Shown here: in pieces, positions 30,848 to 39,225 of the stretch
How the letters are laid out: each line of letters begins with the position of its first letter
Numbering within the stretch: position 1 is the stretch's first letter
Source: Streptomyces sp. col6
GTDB taxonomy: Bacteria; Actinomycetota; Actinomycetes; Streptomycetales; Streptomycetaceae
DNA: 39,337 nucleotides
Assembly (NCBI RefSeq): GCF_008042035.1
Contig: NZ_RDBL01000006.1
Coordinates: forward strand, 334,712 to 374,048
Reading direction: 5' to 3'
Notes under the pieces: generated by a model
The model's database searches: none
Seen by the model: only the letters and a program-made list of their open reading frames with translations
Told to the model about the DNA's origin: nothing
Made by a program: the position numbers and the translations under genes

Positions 30848-30876
30848 AGCCTGCGGGGTCACATGCTCCGCAGGCT
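30848..30876 (-). promoter_or_regulatory. Terminator-like hairpin in the cold-shock leader
   Basis: On the minus strand AGCCTGCGG and CCGCAGGCT form a 9-bp stem with an 11-nt loop, followed by TTTTGTAGTTTT. It lies 66-94 nt before the ATG at 30782. The stem plus U-rich tail is a standard intrinsic terminator located inside the leader, so transcription attenuation or temperature-dependent folding is likely. Confidence 0.6.
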
Positions 30877-30914
30877 CTGTACTGCAAGGGAAACCAAACT
30901 GCAACTTGCCGTCG

Positions 30915-30920
30915 AGCCTA
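30915..30920 (-). promoter_or_regulatory. TAGGCT -10 box of the cold-shock gene
   Basis: TAGGCT on the minus strand (30920-30915) would start transcription near 30908, giving a leader of about 126 nt. No good -35 at the expected distance. Confidence 0.5.
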
Positions 30921-31054
30921 GCACGCAGGGTGTACCGAAGGGTAGAGGGAAAGATCACTTCACCCGGATGTTTGATTGCCGCGCGGATGAGCCATCCGGG
31001 AGGGCCTTCCCGTGTGCCGCCCGCCCCCGGTGGGGCGGTCCGGCGGCGACGGGT

Positions 31055-31946
<892 letters not shown>

Positions 31947-31995
31947 GAACATCCCGCCGCCGGGGAAAGCCATTTTCGATTCAACTGAACACACG

Positions 31996-32119
31996 GTGAA
32001 TGGCCGATTGCGGGAGACATCGGGAGTACGCCCCCGATGTCTCCCGCAATCGTCTCCCGCGCCCCCCGCAATCGGCCGCCGGAGGAACGGCGCATTCACG
32101 CCTTTTATTGCGGTGAATG
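31996..32119 (+). ncRNA. Multi-stem structured element between mqnA and the kinase gene
   Basis: Three complementary arm systems are nested here. GTGAATG (31996-32002) pairs with CATTCAC (32093-32099); GGCCGATTGCGGG (32002-32014) pairs with CCCGCAATCGGCC (32065-32077); AGACATCGGG pairs with CCCGATGTCT over 32015-32042. The same left arm can instead pair locally: GATTGCGGGAGACATCGGG (32006-32024) with CCCGATGTCTCCCGCAATC (32033-32051), a perfect 19-bp stem. A small GCCG-GAGGAA-CGGC hairpin and an A/T-rich stem (CATTCAC-GTGAATG, 32093-32119) follow. The local fold would end mqnA transcription; the alternative fold is a branched structure. It could be a terminator, a regulatory RNA or a repeat-derived element. 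Confidence 0.55.
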
Positions 32120-32195
32120 ACGTCGTTCGTTCCCTTGGGGGCGAAATCGGCGGATGGTTTCTCCCGTCGCCGGACGAGACTTCGCGGTCACGAAC

Positions 32196-32201
32196 TAGGC
32201 T
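32196..32201 (+). promoter_or_regulatory. TAGGCT -10 box of the kinase gene
   Basis: TAGGCT 41 nt before the ATG at 32243, leaving a leader of about 35 nt that carries GGGGGAG at 8 nt before the start. Confidence 0.5.
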
Positions 32202-32242
32202 TCGGTCGGAGGTCCGGCCGGGTTCACAGGGGGAGTCCTTAT

Positions 32243-34027
32243 ATGCAGCCGCTGGAAGCCGGGGAACCGCTGAGCATCGGTGCCTACCGGCTGCTCGGCC
32301 GGCTCGGGGCCGGCGGCATGGGCCGCGTGTATCTCGGGCGCAGCGCCGGCGGCCGCACCGTCGCCGTCAAGGTCGTCCATCCGCACTTCGCGCTCGACGA
32401 GCAGTTCCGTGCCCGGTTCCGCCGCGAGGTGGAGGCGGCCCGGCGGATCGGCGCCCAGTGGACCGCGCCCGTCCTGGACGCCGATCCGGACGCCCCCGTC
32501 CCCTGGGTCGCCACCGGTTACGTGGCCGGGCCGCCGCTCTCCGCGGCCGTCACGGAGCACGGCCCGCTGCCGGAGCACGCGGTACGCGTCCTGGGCGCCG
32601 GCCTCGGCGAGGCCCTGGCCGCCGTGCACGAGCGGGGCCTGATCCACCGGGACGTGAAGCCGTCCAACGTCCTGCTCGCCCTGGACGGGCCCCGCCTCAT
32701 CGACTTCGGCATCGCGCGGGCCATCGACGCGACCGCCTCGCTCACCTCCACCGGGGTCTCCGTCGGCTCGCCCGGTTACATGGCGCCGGAGCAGATCCGG
32801 GGCACCGACCTCTCCGGTGCGGCCGACATCTTCTCGCTGGGCGCGGTCCTCGCGTACGCGGCGACCGGCACCGCCCCCTTCCTCGGTGACTCCTCGGCCG
32901 TCCTCCTCTACAAGGTGGTCCACGAGGAACCGGAGCTGGGCGAGCTGGAGGGCGGGCTGCGCGAGACCATCGCCGCCTGCCTGGCCAAGGACCCGGCGCG
33001 GCGGCCGACCCCGGACGAGCTGGCCCGCCGGCTGCTGCCGGGCGGCGCGGCGGCCGCGGTGGCGGCGGGCTGGCTGCCCGGACCGCTGGTGCGCGAGGTC
33101 AGCACGTCGGCGGTGGCGCTGCTGGACCTGGAGCCGCAGGAGGCGCCGGTCCAGTCGGGGCCGGTGCCGTTCAGCAACCCGTCATTCGGGGCGGGGGAGC
33201 CCTTCGGGGGTGCCGCTTCGGGCGGTCCGGGCGCGGGGAGTCCGCCGTTCGGCACGGCCGGACCGGCCGCCGCGCTCGGCTCCTTCGGGCCGCCCGTCGG
33301 CCCCGCGCATCCGCCGACCGCCGGGGCCGACGGGCTGCCGGGCCAGCGGACCGCCGGACGGAGCCTGACCCTGGGCGCGACGGCGGGCGGGGACGGCGCG
33401 GGGCGCCGACGGGTGAGCTGCACCCTCGCACTGGCGGTGGCCGGGGCGCTGGCCGCGGTGACCGTGGGCAGCGCCTTCCTGTTCGACCTGATGCCGGGCA
33501 GCGGCGGTGACAGCAGCAACGTCGGGCACGGCGACGTGGACCACACCCCGCCGGCCGCCTCCCGCGAGCCCTCGCCACCGACGGGCTCGGGCACGGGCTC
33601 GGCCACGAGGAGCCCGACCCCGACGAAGAGCCCGACGACTCCGGGCAGGGCTGCCGAGCTGCCCGACGCGTTCGTCGGCACCTGGAAGGGCCCGCTCACC
33701 GAGAAGACCACGGGCGAGCCGCACGGCACGCTCACCGCGGTCTTCACCAAGGGCCGCAAGGGCACGGACGTGGTCCGCCTGACCACCTCCCTCTCCATGG
33801 GCATCGACATCACCTGCTACAGCGTCGCCACCCTCACCACCGCCTCCGACGACGAGCTGAAGCTGCGCGAGCGCGCCGACCCGGACCGCCCCGGTACCGC
33901 CGGGCTCTGCACCACCACACCCGCCGACCTCCACTTCACCCGGGCGGCCGACGGCACGCTCCGCTTCCGCTCCGACGAGAAGGGCGCGGGACTCCCGTAC
34001 GGCACGCTGACCCGGTCCGGCGGCTGA
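32243..34027 (+). CDS. Membrane Ser/Thr protein kinase with an extracytoplasmic domain
   Basis: 594 residues. Hanks-type kinase domain at about 15-265: LGRLGAGGMGRVYLG (ATP loop), K43 in TVAVKVV, HRDVKPSN (135-142), DFG (154-156) and GYMAPEQ. All catalytic residues are intact, so it should be active. A Pro/Gly/Ala-rich juxtamembrane linker (270-390) leads to one helix at about 392-414. A Thr/Ser/Pro-rich stalk (425-472) and a globular outer domain (about 475-594, DAFVGTWKGPLTEKTTGEPH, with two Cys that may form a disulfide) follow. It has no PASTA repeats, so the stimulus is probably not muropeptide but unknown. GGGGGAG before the ATG at 32243 sets the start. Confidence 0.9.
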   Translation: MQPLEAGEPLSIGAYRLLGRLGAGGMGRVYLGRSAGGRTVAVKVVHPHFALDEQFRARFRREVEAARRIGAQWTAPVLDADPDAPVPWVATGYVAGPPLSAAVTEHGPLPEHAVRVLGAGLGEALAAVHERGLIHRDVKPSNVLLALDGPRLIDFGIARAIDATASLTSTGVSVGSPGYMAPEQIRGTDLSGAADIFSLGAVLAYAATGTAPFLGDSSAVLLYKVVHEEPELGELEGGLRETIAACLAKDPARRPTPDELARRLLPGGAAAAVAAGWLPGPLVREVSTSAVALLDLEPQEAPVQSGPVPFSNPSFGAGEPFGGAASGGPGAGSPPFGTAGPAAALGSFGPPVGPAHPPTAGADGLPGQRTAGRSLTLGATAGGDGAGRRRVSCTLALAVAGALAAVTVGSAFLFDLMPGSGGDSSNVGHGDVDHTPPAASREPSPPTGSGTGSATRSPTPTKSPTTPGRAAELPDAFVGTWKGPLTEKTTGEPHGTLTAVFTKGRKGTDVVRLTTSLSMGIDITCYSVATLTTASDDELKLRERADPDRPGTAGLCTTTPADLHFTRAADGTLRFRSDEKGAGLPYGTLTRSGG

Positions 34028-34045
34028 CCGCCGAGGCCCCTGGCG

Positions 34046-34051
34046 TAGGCT
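34046..34051 (+). promoter_or_regulatory. TAGGCT -10 box before mqnC
   Basis: TAGGCT 49 nt before the GTG at 34101, with AAGGTG close to the start as the ribosome-binding site. It suggests mqnC has its own promoter rather than sharing that of the kinase. Confidence 0.5.
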
Positions 34052-34100
34052 GAACCGGTCCGTGGATCCGTAGAAGAACCCGCCGAAAGGTGACAGCCCG

Positions 34101-35300
34101 GTGACCGAGAAGGCCGACCTTCAGCCCATCCTCGACCGAGCCGCCGAAGGCGGCCGGATCACCCCGGAGGAGGCGCTCGACCTCTACCGCTCGGCGCCGC
34201 TGCACGCCCTGGGCGCGGCCGCCGATGCCGTACGCCGCCGCCGGTACGCCGGTACGGAGCACATCGCGACGTACATCATCGAGCGCAACATCAACTACAC
34301 CAACGTGTGCGTCACGGCGTGCAAGTTCTGCGCGTTCTACGCCGCGCCGAAGGACACCGCCAAGGGCTGGTCCCGGGACCTCGACGACATCCTGCGCCGC
34401 TGCGCGGAGACCGTCGAGCTGGGCGGGACGCAGATCATGTTCCAGGGCGGACATCACCCGGACTACGGCGTGGAGTACTACGAGGAGCACTTCTCGGCGA
34501 TCAAGAAGGCGTTCCCGCAGCTGGTGATCCACTCGCTCGGCGCCTCCGAGATCGAGCACATGGCCCGTATCTCCAAGGTCTCCGCCGAGGAGGCGATCAG
34601 CCGTATCCACGCGGCCGGTCTCGACTCCTTCGCGGGCGCCGGTGCCGAGCTGCTGCCGGCCCGGCCGCGTACCGCCATCGCCCCGCTCAAGGAGTCCGGC
34701 GAACGCTGGCTGGAGATCATGGAGATCGCCCACGGCCTCGGCGTCGAGTCCACCTCCACCATGCTGATGGGCACCGGCGAGACGAACGCCGAGCGCATCG
34801 AGCACCTGCGCATGATCCGTGACGTGCAGGACCGCACCGGCGGCTTCCGGGCGTTCATCCCGTACACGTACCAGCCGGAGAACAACAAGCTGAAGGGGCG
34901 GACGCAGGCGACGCTCTTCGAGTACCTGCGCATGATCGCCATCGCCCGGCTCTTCCTGGACAACGTCGCCCACATCCAGGGCTCCTGGCTCACCACCGGC
35001 AAGGAGGTCGGCCAGCTGTCGCTGCACTACGGCGCGGACGACCTCGGCTCGATCATGCTGGAGGAGAACGTCGTCTCCTCGGCCGGAGCCAAGCACCGCT
35101 CCAACCGGCTGGAGATCATCGACCTGATCCGCAAGGCGGACCGCGTACCGGCCCAGCGCGCCACCACGTACGAACACCTCGTCGTGCACGACGACCCGGC
35201 GAACGACCCGGTCGACGAGCGCGTCGTCTCGCACATCTCGTCCACCGCGATCGAGGGCGGCACCGCGCACCCGGAGCTGAAGCTCCTCAACGCCAACTGA
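34101..35300 (+). CDS. mqnC: Cyclic dehypoxanthinyl futalosine synthase (radical SAM)
   Basis: 399 residues. Cluster cysteines C70, C74 and C77 in TNVCVTACKFCAFY; the barrel continues with QIMFQGGHHPDYGVEYY, SLGASEIEHMARIS and FRAFIPYTYQPENNKLKG. It converts dehypoxanthinyl futalosine to the cyclic form by radical cyclisation, the step after MqnB. The substrate for MqnC is made by mqnB, which is absent from the window. GTG start at 34101. The next frame starts 8 nt after its stop. Confidence 0.95.
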   Translation: MTEKADLQPILDRAAEGGRITPEEALDLYRSAPLHALGAAADAVRRRRYAGTEHIATYIIERNINYTNVCVTACKFCAFYAAPKDTAKGWSRDLDDILRRCAETVELGGTQIMFQGGHHPDYGVEYYEEHFSAIKKAFPQLVIHSLGASEIEHMARISKVSAEEAISRIHAAGLDSFAGAGAELLPARPRTAIAPLKESGERWLEIMEIAHGLGVESTSTMLMGTGETNAERIEHLRMIRDVQDRTGGFRAFIPYTYQPENNKLKGRTQATLFEYLRMIAIARLFLDNVAHIQGSWLTTGKEVGQLSLHYGADDLGSIMLEENVVSSAGAKHRSNRLEIIDLIRKADRVPAQRATTYEHLVVHDDPANDPVDERVVSHISSTAIEGGTAHPELKLLNAN

Positions 35301-35307
35301 CCGCGCC

Positions 35308-35976
35308 TTGCTGACGATCCACGCCGCCGCCCTGCTGCTGCCGGGCGGCGGCCGCGCACCCGTGCCCGGCGGTGCGGTGGCCGTGCGGGACGCCTCGGTC
35401 GCGGCCTTCGGACCGTACGAGGACGTGTCCGCCGCCCACCCCGGCGCCCGCGTCCGCCGCTGGCCGGGTGTCCTGACCCCGGGCCTGGTCCAGCGGGACG
35501 CGGTCCGGCTGCTGACGCAGTGGTACTTTCCCGACCCGCGCGAGGCGGACGCCCTGGGCACCGAGCCCCTGACCGGCGCCGCGCTCGCCGCGCTCGGCCC
35601 GGAGGACACCTGGCGCGCGGGCAGTGTGCGGCGCGGGCTGCACCGGATGCTCCGGCACGGCACGACCGCCGTCACGGCCGCCCCCGGGACGCCGCCCGCC
35701 CTGCTCACGGCCGTGCGCCGGTCCGGCCTGGCGGTCCTCGGCCCGGCTCTCGATCCGTCCGCGCCGGCCTCCGCTCCGGCCGGTGACGGGCCCCGGCTCG
35801 ACCCGCTGGCCGGGGTCGCGGCGGTGTCCGACGCGACGGCTGCCCCGCTCACCGTCGGCGGCCGCGCGGACCTCGCCGCCTTCGACGCCCCGGACGAGGC
35901 GGCGCTGCTGGCGGCGGGCGCGACGAGCTGCGTGGCGACGATCGCGGCGGGACGACTGGCGTACCGGGGACGGTAG
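35308..35976 (+). CDS. Degenerate imidazolonepropionase-like (amidohydrolase) protein
   Basis: 222 residues, about half the length of a working amidohydrolase. The N-terminal composite beta sheet is clear (LLTIHAAALLLPGGGRAPVP then VAVRDASVAAFGPYEDV), and its C-terminal partner strands are present (PLTVGGRADLAAFDAPD, SCVATIAAGRLAYRGR). The barrel between them is shortened and the HxH metal motif normally found after TPGxxDxHxH is replaced by TPGLVQRDAV, so metal binding is unlikely. TTG start (35308) is the only one that keeps the first strand; no good ribosome-binding site. It lies 7 nt after mqnC and probably shares its message. It may be a non-catalytic paralogue of the aminofutalosine deaminase type of amidohydrolase. 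Confidence 0.7.
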   Translation: MLTIHAAALLLPGGGRAPVPGGAVAVRDASVAAFGPYEDVSAAHPGARVRRWPGVLTPGLVQRDAVRLLTQWYFPDPREADALGTEPLTGAALAALGPEDTWRAGSVRRGLHRMLRHGTTAVTAAPGTPPALLTAVRRSGLAVLGPALDPSAPASAPAGDGPRLDPLAGVAAVSDATAAPLTVGGRADLAAFDAPDEAALLAAGATSCVATIAAGRLAYRGR

Positions 35977-35983
35977 CGACGGC

Positions 35984-36670
35984 CTACGGCACCGGGGGGC
36001 CGCCCAGATAGTGCCCCTTGGCGTCGTACGGCCAGGCGTTGGCGACGCATCCCTTCAGGCCGTCGATCTGCTGCATCATCGCGGGCGCCGGGCGCCCCTT
36101 GCCGGGGCAGGTCTCGTGGCCGTGGCCCAGCCAGTGCCCGACCTCGTGGTTGATGATCAGCGCCCGGTACTCGCCGAGCGGCCCGTCGAACTCCGGCGAA
36201 CCCGTCTGCCAGCGCTTCAGGTTGACCATCACGACGGCACCGACGCGGCAGTTGACCTCGCCGTGCGTGTCGAGTCCGCTCTCTCCGCAGATCCGGTCGG
36301 TGGTTTCGGGGGTGGCGATCCGTATGACCAGCCCGGCCGGGCTCGTCGCGATCTGCCGGAAGGTGTGCTCCCCGTGGTGCGACCAGCCCCGTGGCGCGGT
36401 CAGGATGCGCGCGACGACCGAGGCGGCCTTGTCCGCGTCGAGCCCGGCCCCCTCCTCCACCTCGACCCGGTACGTCTTCCCGTCCCCGCCCGCGGTCGCG
36501 GCGGCCCGTGCCACGGTGAAGGCGGCCGTGGGCGCGGGCTCGTGCGCGTCCTTCCAGCGGAGTCCGACGACGGCGACGGCCGCGACGGCGACCAGTACGA
36601 CGGCCGGCACGAGCAGCCGGCCGCGCCCGCGCTCTCCCCGCTTCCCCCGGCGCCCTGTCCATTCGGGCAT
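35984..36670 (-). CDS. DUF3152 protein with a metzincin zinc-protease motif
   Basis: 228 residues. One N-terminal membrane helix (about 19-36, LLVPAVVLVAVAAVAVVGL) follows a basic tail (RGKRGERGRGR), so the protein is probably anchored with the bulk outside. The C-terminal domain matches DUF3152 and carries H175-E-V-G-H179-W-L-G182-H-G-H185, the metzincin HExxHxxGxxH motif, with a Met (AMMQQ) about 15 residues on, as in the Met-turn. All ligands are present, so it may be an active surface protease. Four Cys in this domain (128, 141, 188, 208) could form two disulfides. The ATG at 36670 has GGGGAGG at 7 nt. Convergent with the amidohydrolase-like gene. Confidence 0.85.
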   Translation of the reverse strand: MPEWTGRRGKRGERGRGRLLVPAVVLVAVAAVAVVGLRWKDAHEPAPTAAFTVARAAATAGGDGKTYRVEVEEGAGLDADKAASVVARILTAPRGWSHHGEHTFRQIATSPAGLVIRIATPETTDRICGESGLDTHGEVNCRVGAVVMVNLKRWQTGSPEFDGPLGEYRALIINHEVGHWLGHGHETCPGKGRPAPAMMQQIDGLKGCVANAWPYDAKGHYLGGPPVP

Positions 36671-36820
36671 CCGTGCCCCTCCCCAGTCATCGGCTGTTCC
36701 GTCCCCCGCTGTAGGACCGGTGACCGGGCGAATTGGTTCAGTCCACATCCATATGAGGTCGGGCCGAGGGCGCCTGGAGAAGCGTGACGAGCCACCGGGC
36801 CGTGCCGCGCCCGCCGTGTC

Positions 36821-37696
36821 TCAGCCGCCGCGGACCGCCTGGTTCTGCGGCTCCATCGGATGGGCGTCGGCGTAGTCGACGAGTTCCAGGAACCGCGCGT
36901 CCCGCACGACGGCGAGCAGCTGGTCCGTCGTCACCGGCGCCGGCACCATGGCGTCGGCGTCGCCCCCGGCCGTCAGCGTGACGGTGCTGTGGCCGCGCTC
37001 GAAGGACAGGGTGGTGTCGGTGATCGTCTTCGCCTCCTTCTCGGGGCCGGCCGCCGTGTTGACGGTCCGGACCGTGATGCCGTCCGGCAGCGTCGCCTCC
37101 CTGCACCGCAGATGCTTCTCCGGGACCGACGTGCACGGCGGACCGTCGACCGCCCCCGGCCCGGCCTGCGGGCGGACCGAGAACACGAGGGGGAAGACCA
37201 GGCCGTCCGACCCGCCCTGGTACCGGCTGACGGCGAGATCGACCGGGCGGACCGGGCCGAGCGCCCGGGGCAGCAGCCCTTCGAGCACCCCCGCCGCCTC
37301 GTTCTGGAACACCGTCTGTCGCGACCGCTCGTCCTGCGGCAGGTCCGCCATCGACGACCCCCCGGGGCTCGGCTCGATGTGCACGGGAGGGCGCGTGGCG
37401 CCCGGGACGGCGGTGGCCGGCGAGGCGACGGACACGTTCCGCTTCGGTTCCGCGCCCCCGCCCCCCATCGGCAGGGCGACGGCGAAGACCCCCAGGGCGG
37501 CCACGGCGGCCACCCCCGCACCGATCGCCGCGCGGGCCCGGACCCGGCGCCGGCGGCCCTGGACCAGGGCGACGGGCACCAGGTCGGGCAGCGGCGGCGC
37601 CCCTTCGGTCGCCTGCTCCATGGCGGCCCGGATCAGCGGCTCCTGGTCCTCCCGGCGGGGCTCGCCGCCCGGCGCGGTGTGCGTGAACGCATGCAT
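36821..37696 (-). CDS. Membrane protein encoded with the ECF sigma factor, putative anti-sigma
   Basis: 291 residues. A cytosolic N-terminal segment (1-52) contains acidic and helical stretches and EPLIRAAMEQATEGAPPLPD, followed by RGRRRR and one membrane helix (about 57-78, AAIGAGVAAVAALGVFAVAL). The rest is an extracytoplasmic domain (about 80-291) with a Cys pair (CTSVPEKHLRC). This is the layout of membrane anti-sigma factors that release a sigma factor on an external signal, but the N-terminal anti-sigma signature (HxxxCxxC zinc motif) is not present. It begins 11 nt after the sigma gene stop, so the two are an operon. ATG with AGGAG at 8 nt. Confidence 0.75.
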   Translation of the reverse strand: MHAFTHTAPGGEPRREDQEPLIRAAMEQATEGAPPLPDLVPVALVQGRRRRVRARAAIGAGVAAVAALGVFAVALPMGGGGAEPKRNVSVASPATAVPGATRPPVHIEPSPGGSSMADLPQDERSRQTVFQNEAAGVLEGLLPRALGPVRPVDLAVSRYQGGSDGLVFPLVFSVRPQAGPGAVDGPPCTSVPEKHLRCREATLPDGITVRTVNTAAGPEKEAKTITDTTLSFERGHSTVTLTAGGDADAMVPAPVTTDQLLAVVRDARFLELVDYADAHPMEPQNQAVRGG

Positions 37697-37707
37697 GACC
37701 TGTCTCC

Positions 37708-38217
37708 TCAGCTTCGGGCGGTGTAGAGGTGTGCGTCGCCCAGGCGGGTGCGCAGGGTGGCCAGCGAACGCGAGCACTGGCTCTTGACGGTGGACGGGCT
37801 GCACCGCAGCAACTCCGCGACCGTCTCCACGCTCAGGTCCTCCCAGTACCGCAGGACGACCATGGCCCGTGCCCGGGGCGGCAGTTCGGCGAGGGCCGTC
37901 AGCAGGGTGACGGTCAGCTCGGGCCCGACCGCCGGAGCGGGCGCGGCGATCGGCGTGTGGGCGACAAGGTCGCGCAGCCGCCTGCGGCGCTCGGCGATGT
38001 AGGTGCGGGTGAGCACGGTCCTGGCGTAGGCGTCCGGATGGTCGGCGGCGCGTGCCCGGTGCCAGTGCTGGAACAGCTTCGCCAGCGTCGTCTGGGTCAG
38101 ATCGCGGGCGGCGTCGGCGTCCCCGCAGAGCAGGTACGCGGTGCGGTAGAGCCGGCGCTGACCGGCACGGGCGAATTCCTCGAAGCCGTCGGTGTTCCGG
38201 CTGGCTCTCGTGAACAT
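37708..38217 (-). CDS. SigE-family ECF RNA polymerase sigma factor
   Basis: 169 residues, ECF type with sigma-2 (about 10-75, FARAGQRRLYRTAYLLCGDA; DAARDLTQTTLAKLFQHWHR) and sigma-4 (about 108-160, LAELPPRARAMVVLRYWEDL; TVAELLRCSPSTVKSQCSRS). Matches the SigE family of actinobacterial ECF factors, many without a known signal. The ATG at 38217 follows AAGGGGGCAG. The next gene is a membrane protein likely to control it. No recognisable autoregulatory GGAAC promoter was found with certainty. Confidence 0.9.
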   Translation of the reverse strand: MFTRASRNTDGFEEFARAGQRRLYRTAYLLCGDADAARDLTQTTLAKLFQHWHRARAADHPDAYARTVLTRTYIAERRRRLRDLVAHTPIAAPAPAVGPELTVTLLTALAELPPRARAMVVLRYWEDLSVETVAELLRCSPSTVKSQCSRSLATLRTRLGDAHLYTARS

Positions 38218-38360
38218 CTGCCCCCTTCCCTCTTCGTTCCGGTTCTTTCCGGTGGTCTGTCGCTGTGTACTGAGTCCCGCCGGACCGGAAAGGTTGAAGC
38301 CGGGTTTTCCGGGGGCGTCCGCCGCGAGGCCGCGTGGACCGGGCTGCTTGAATGGGATGC

Positions 38361-39053
38361 GTGATCCGAGCCTCCCTGGACAAGCAGCCGCACGAAGTCG
38401 CCTCGATGTTCGACGATGTGGCGGCGAACTACGACCTCACCAACGACGTGCTCTCGCTCGGCCAGGACCGGCTGTGGCGCAAGGAGGTCGCCAAGGCGGT
38501 GAACGCCCGCCCCGCCGAGAAGATCCTCGACCTGGCGGCCGGCACGGCGACGTCCTCGCTGCCCTTTGCCGCGACCGGTGCGTACGTCGTGCCGTGCGAC
38601 TTCTCCATCGGCATGCTCCGCGAGGGCAAGAAGCGCAACGCCTGGCTGCCCTTCACCGGCGGCGACGCCACGAAGCTGCCGTTCCGCGACGAGGTCTTCG
38701 ACGCGGTGACCATCTCCTTCGGCCTGCGCAACGTCCAGGACACGGACGCGGCCCTGCGCGAGCTGTACCGGGTCACCAAGCCGGGCGGCCGGGTCGTCAT
38801 CTGCGAGTTCTCCCAGCCCGTCTGGGCCCCGTTCCGCACGGTCTACATCGAGTACCTGATGCGCGCCCTGCCCCCCGTGGCCCGCGCGGTGTCGTCGAAC
38901 CCCGACGCCTACGTCTACCTCGCCGAGTCCATCCGCGCCTGGCCCGACCAGGCCGGCCTGGCCAAGAAGCTCCAGAACGCCGGCTGGTCCCGGGTCGCCT
39001 GGCGCAACCTCACCGGCGGCGTGGTGGCCCTGCACCGGGGCGTGCGCGACTGA
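38361..39053 (+). CDS. ubiE: Demethylmenaquinone methyltransferase (UbiE/MenG)
   Basis: 230-residue SAM-dependent C-methyltransferase, the last step of menaquinone synthesis. SAM motifs: [18 protein letters not shown] (motif I), [15 protein letters not shown] (motif II), [16 protein letters not shown] (post I), and [13 protein letters not shown]-terminal [12 protein letters not shown] chose GTG at 38361 ([20 protein letters not shown]) as in relatives; an ATG at 38352 would add three residues. TTGAAT (38348-38353) is a weak -10 just before the start, so this too may be leaderless. Confidence 0.92.
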   Translation: MIRASLDKQPHEVASMFDDVAANYDLTNDVLSLGQDRLWRKEVAKAVNARPAEKILDLAAGTATSSLPFAATGAYVVPCDFSIGMLREGKKRNAWLPFTGGDATKLPFRDEVFDAVTISFGLRNVQDTDAALRELYRVTKPGGRVVICEFSQPVWAPFRTVYIEYLMRALPPVARAVSSNPDAYVYLAESIRAWPDQAGLAKKLQNAGWSRVAWRNLTGGVVALHRGVRD

Positions 39054-39134
39054 CGGTCCCGGCAGGCTCCGGACGGGAGCCGCGCGCCCCGCGAAGGCGG
39101 TTGCTTGTATTCCGAGTTGACGGGAACCGGTGGT

Positions 39135-39174
39135 CGGGGAAGATGTGTCGTTGATACGGCACGCGTCTTCCCCG
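39135..39174 (+). terminator. Interrupted hairpin after ubiE
   Basis: CGGGGAAGA (39135-39143) pairs with TCTTCCCCG (39166-39174), with GTG/CAC and CGT/ACG continuing the stem inside the loop. It lies 81 nt after the ubiE stop. TTGACG at 39117-39122 with AGATGT 18 nt on could instead be a promoter of the next gene, overlapping this dyad. Confidence 0.5.
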
Positions 39175-39225
39175 TCTCCGTGTGTCACCGTTCCCGCTCG
39201 CACCCGTCCCCGTTGCGGAGCCCCC

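Noticed and set aside
37001..37060. Possible antisense gene opposite the putative anti-sigma gene
   Set aside because: Plus-strand frames here are Arg/Ala-rich shadows without start signals or domains.
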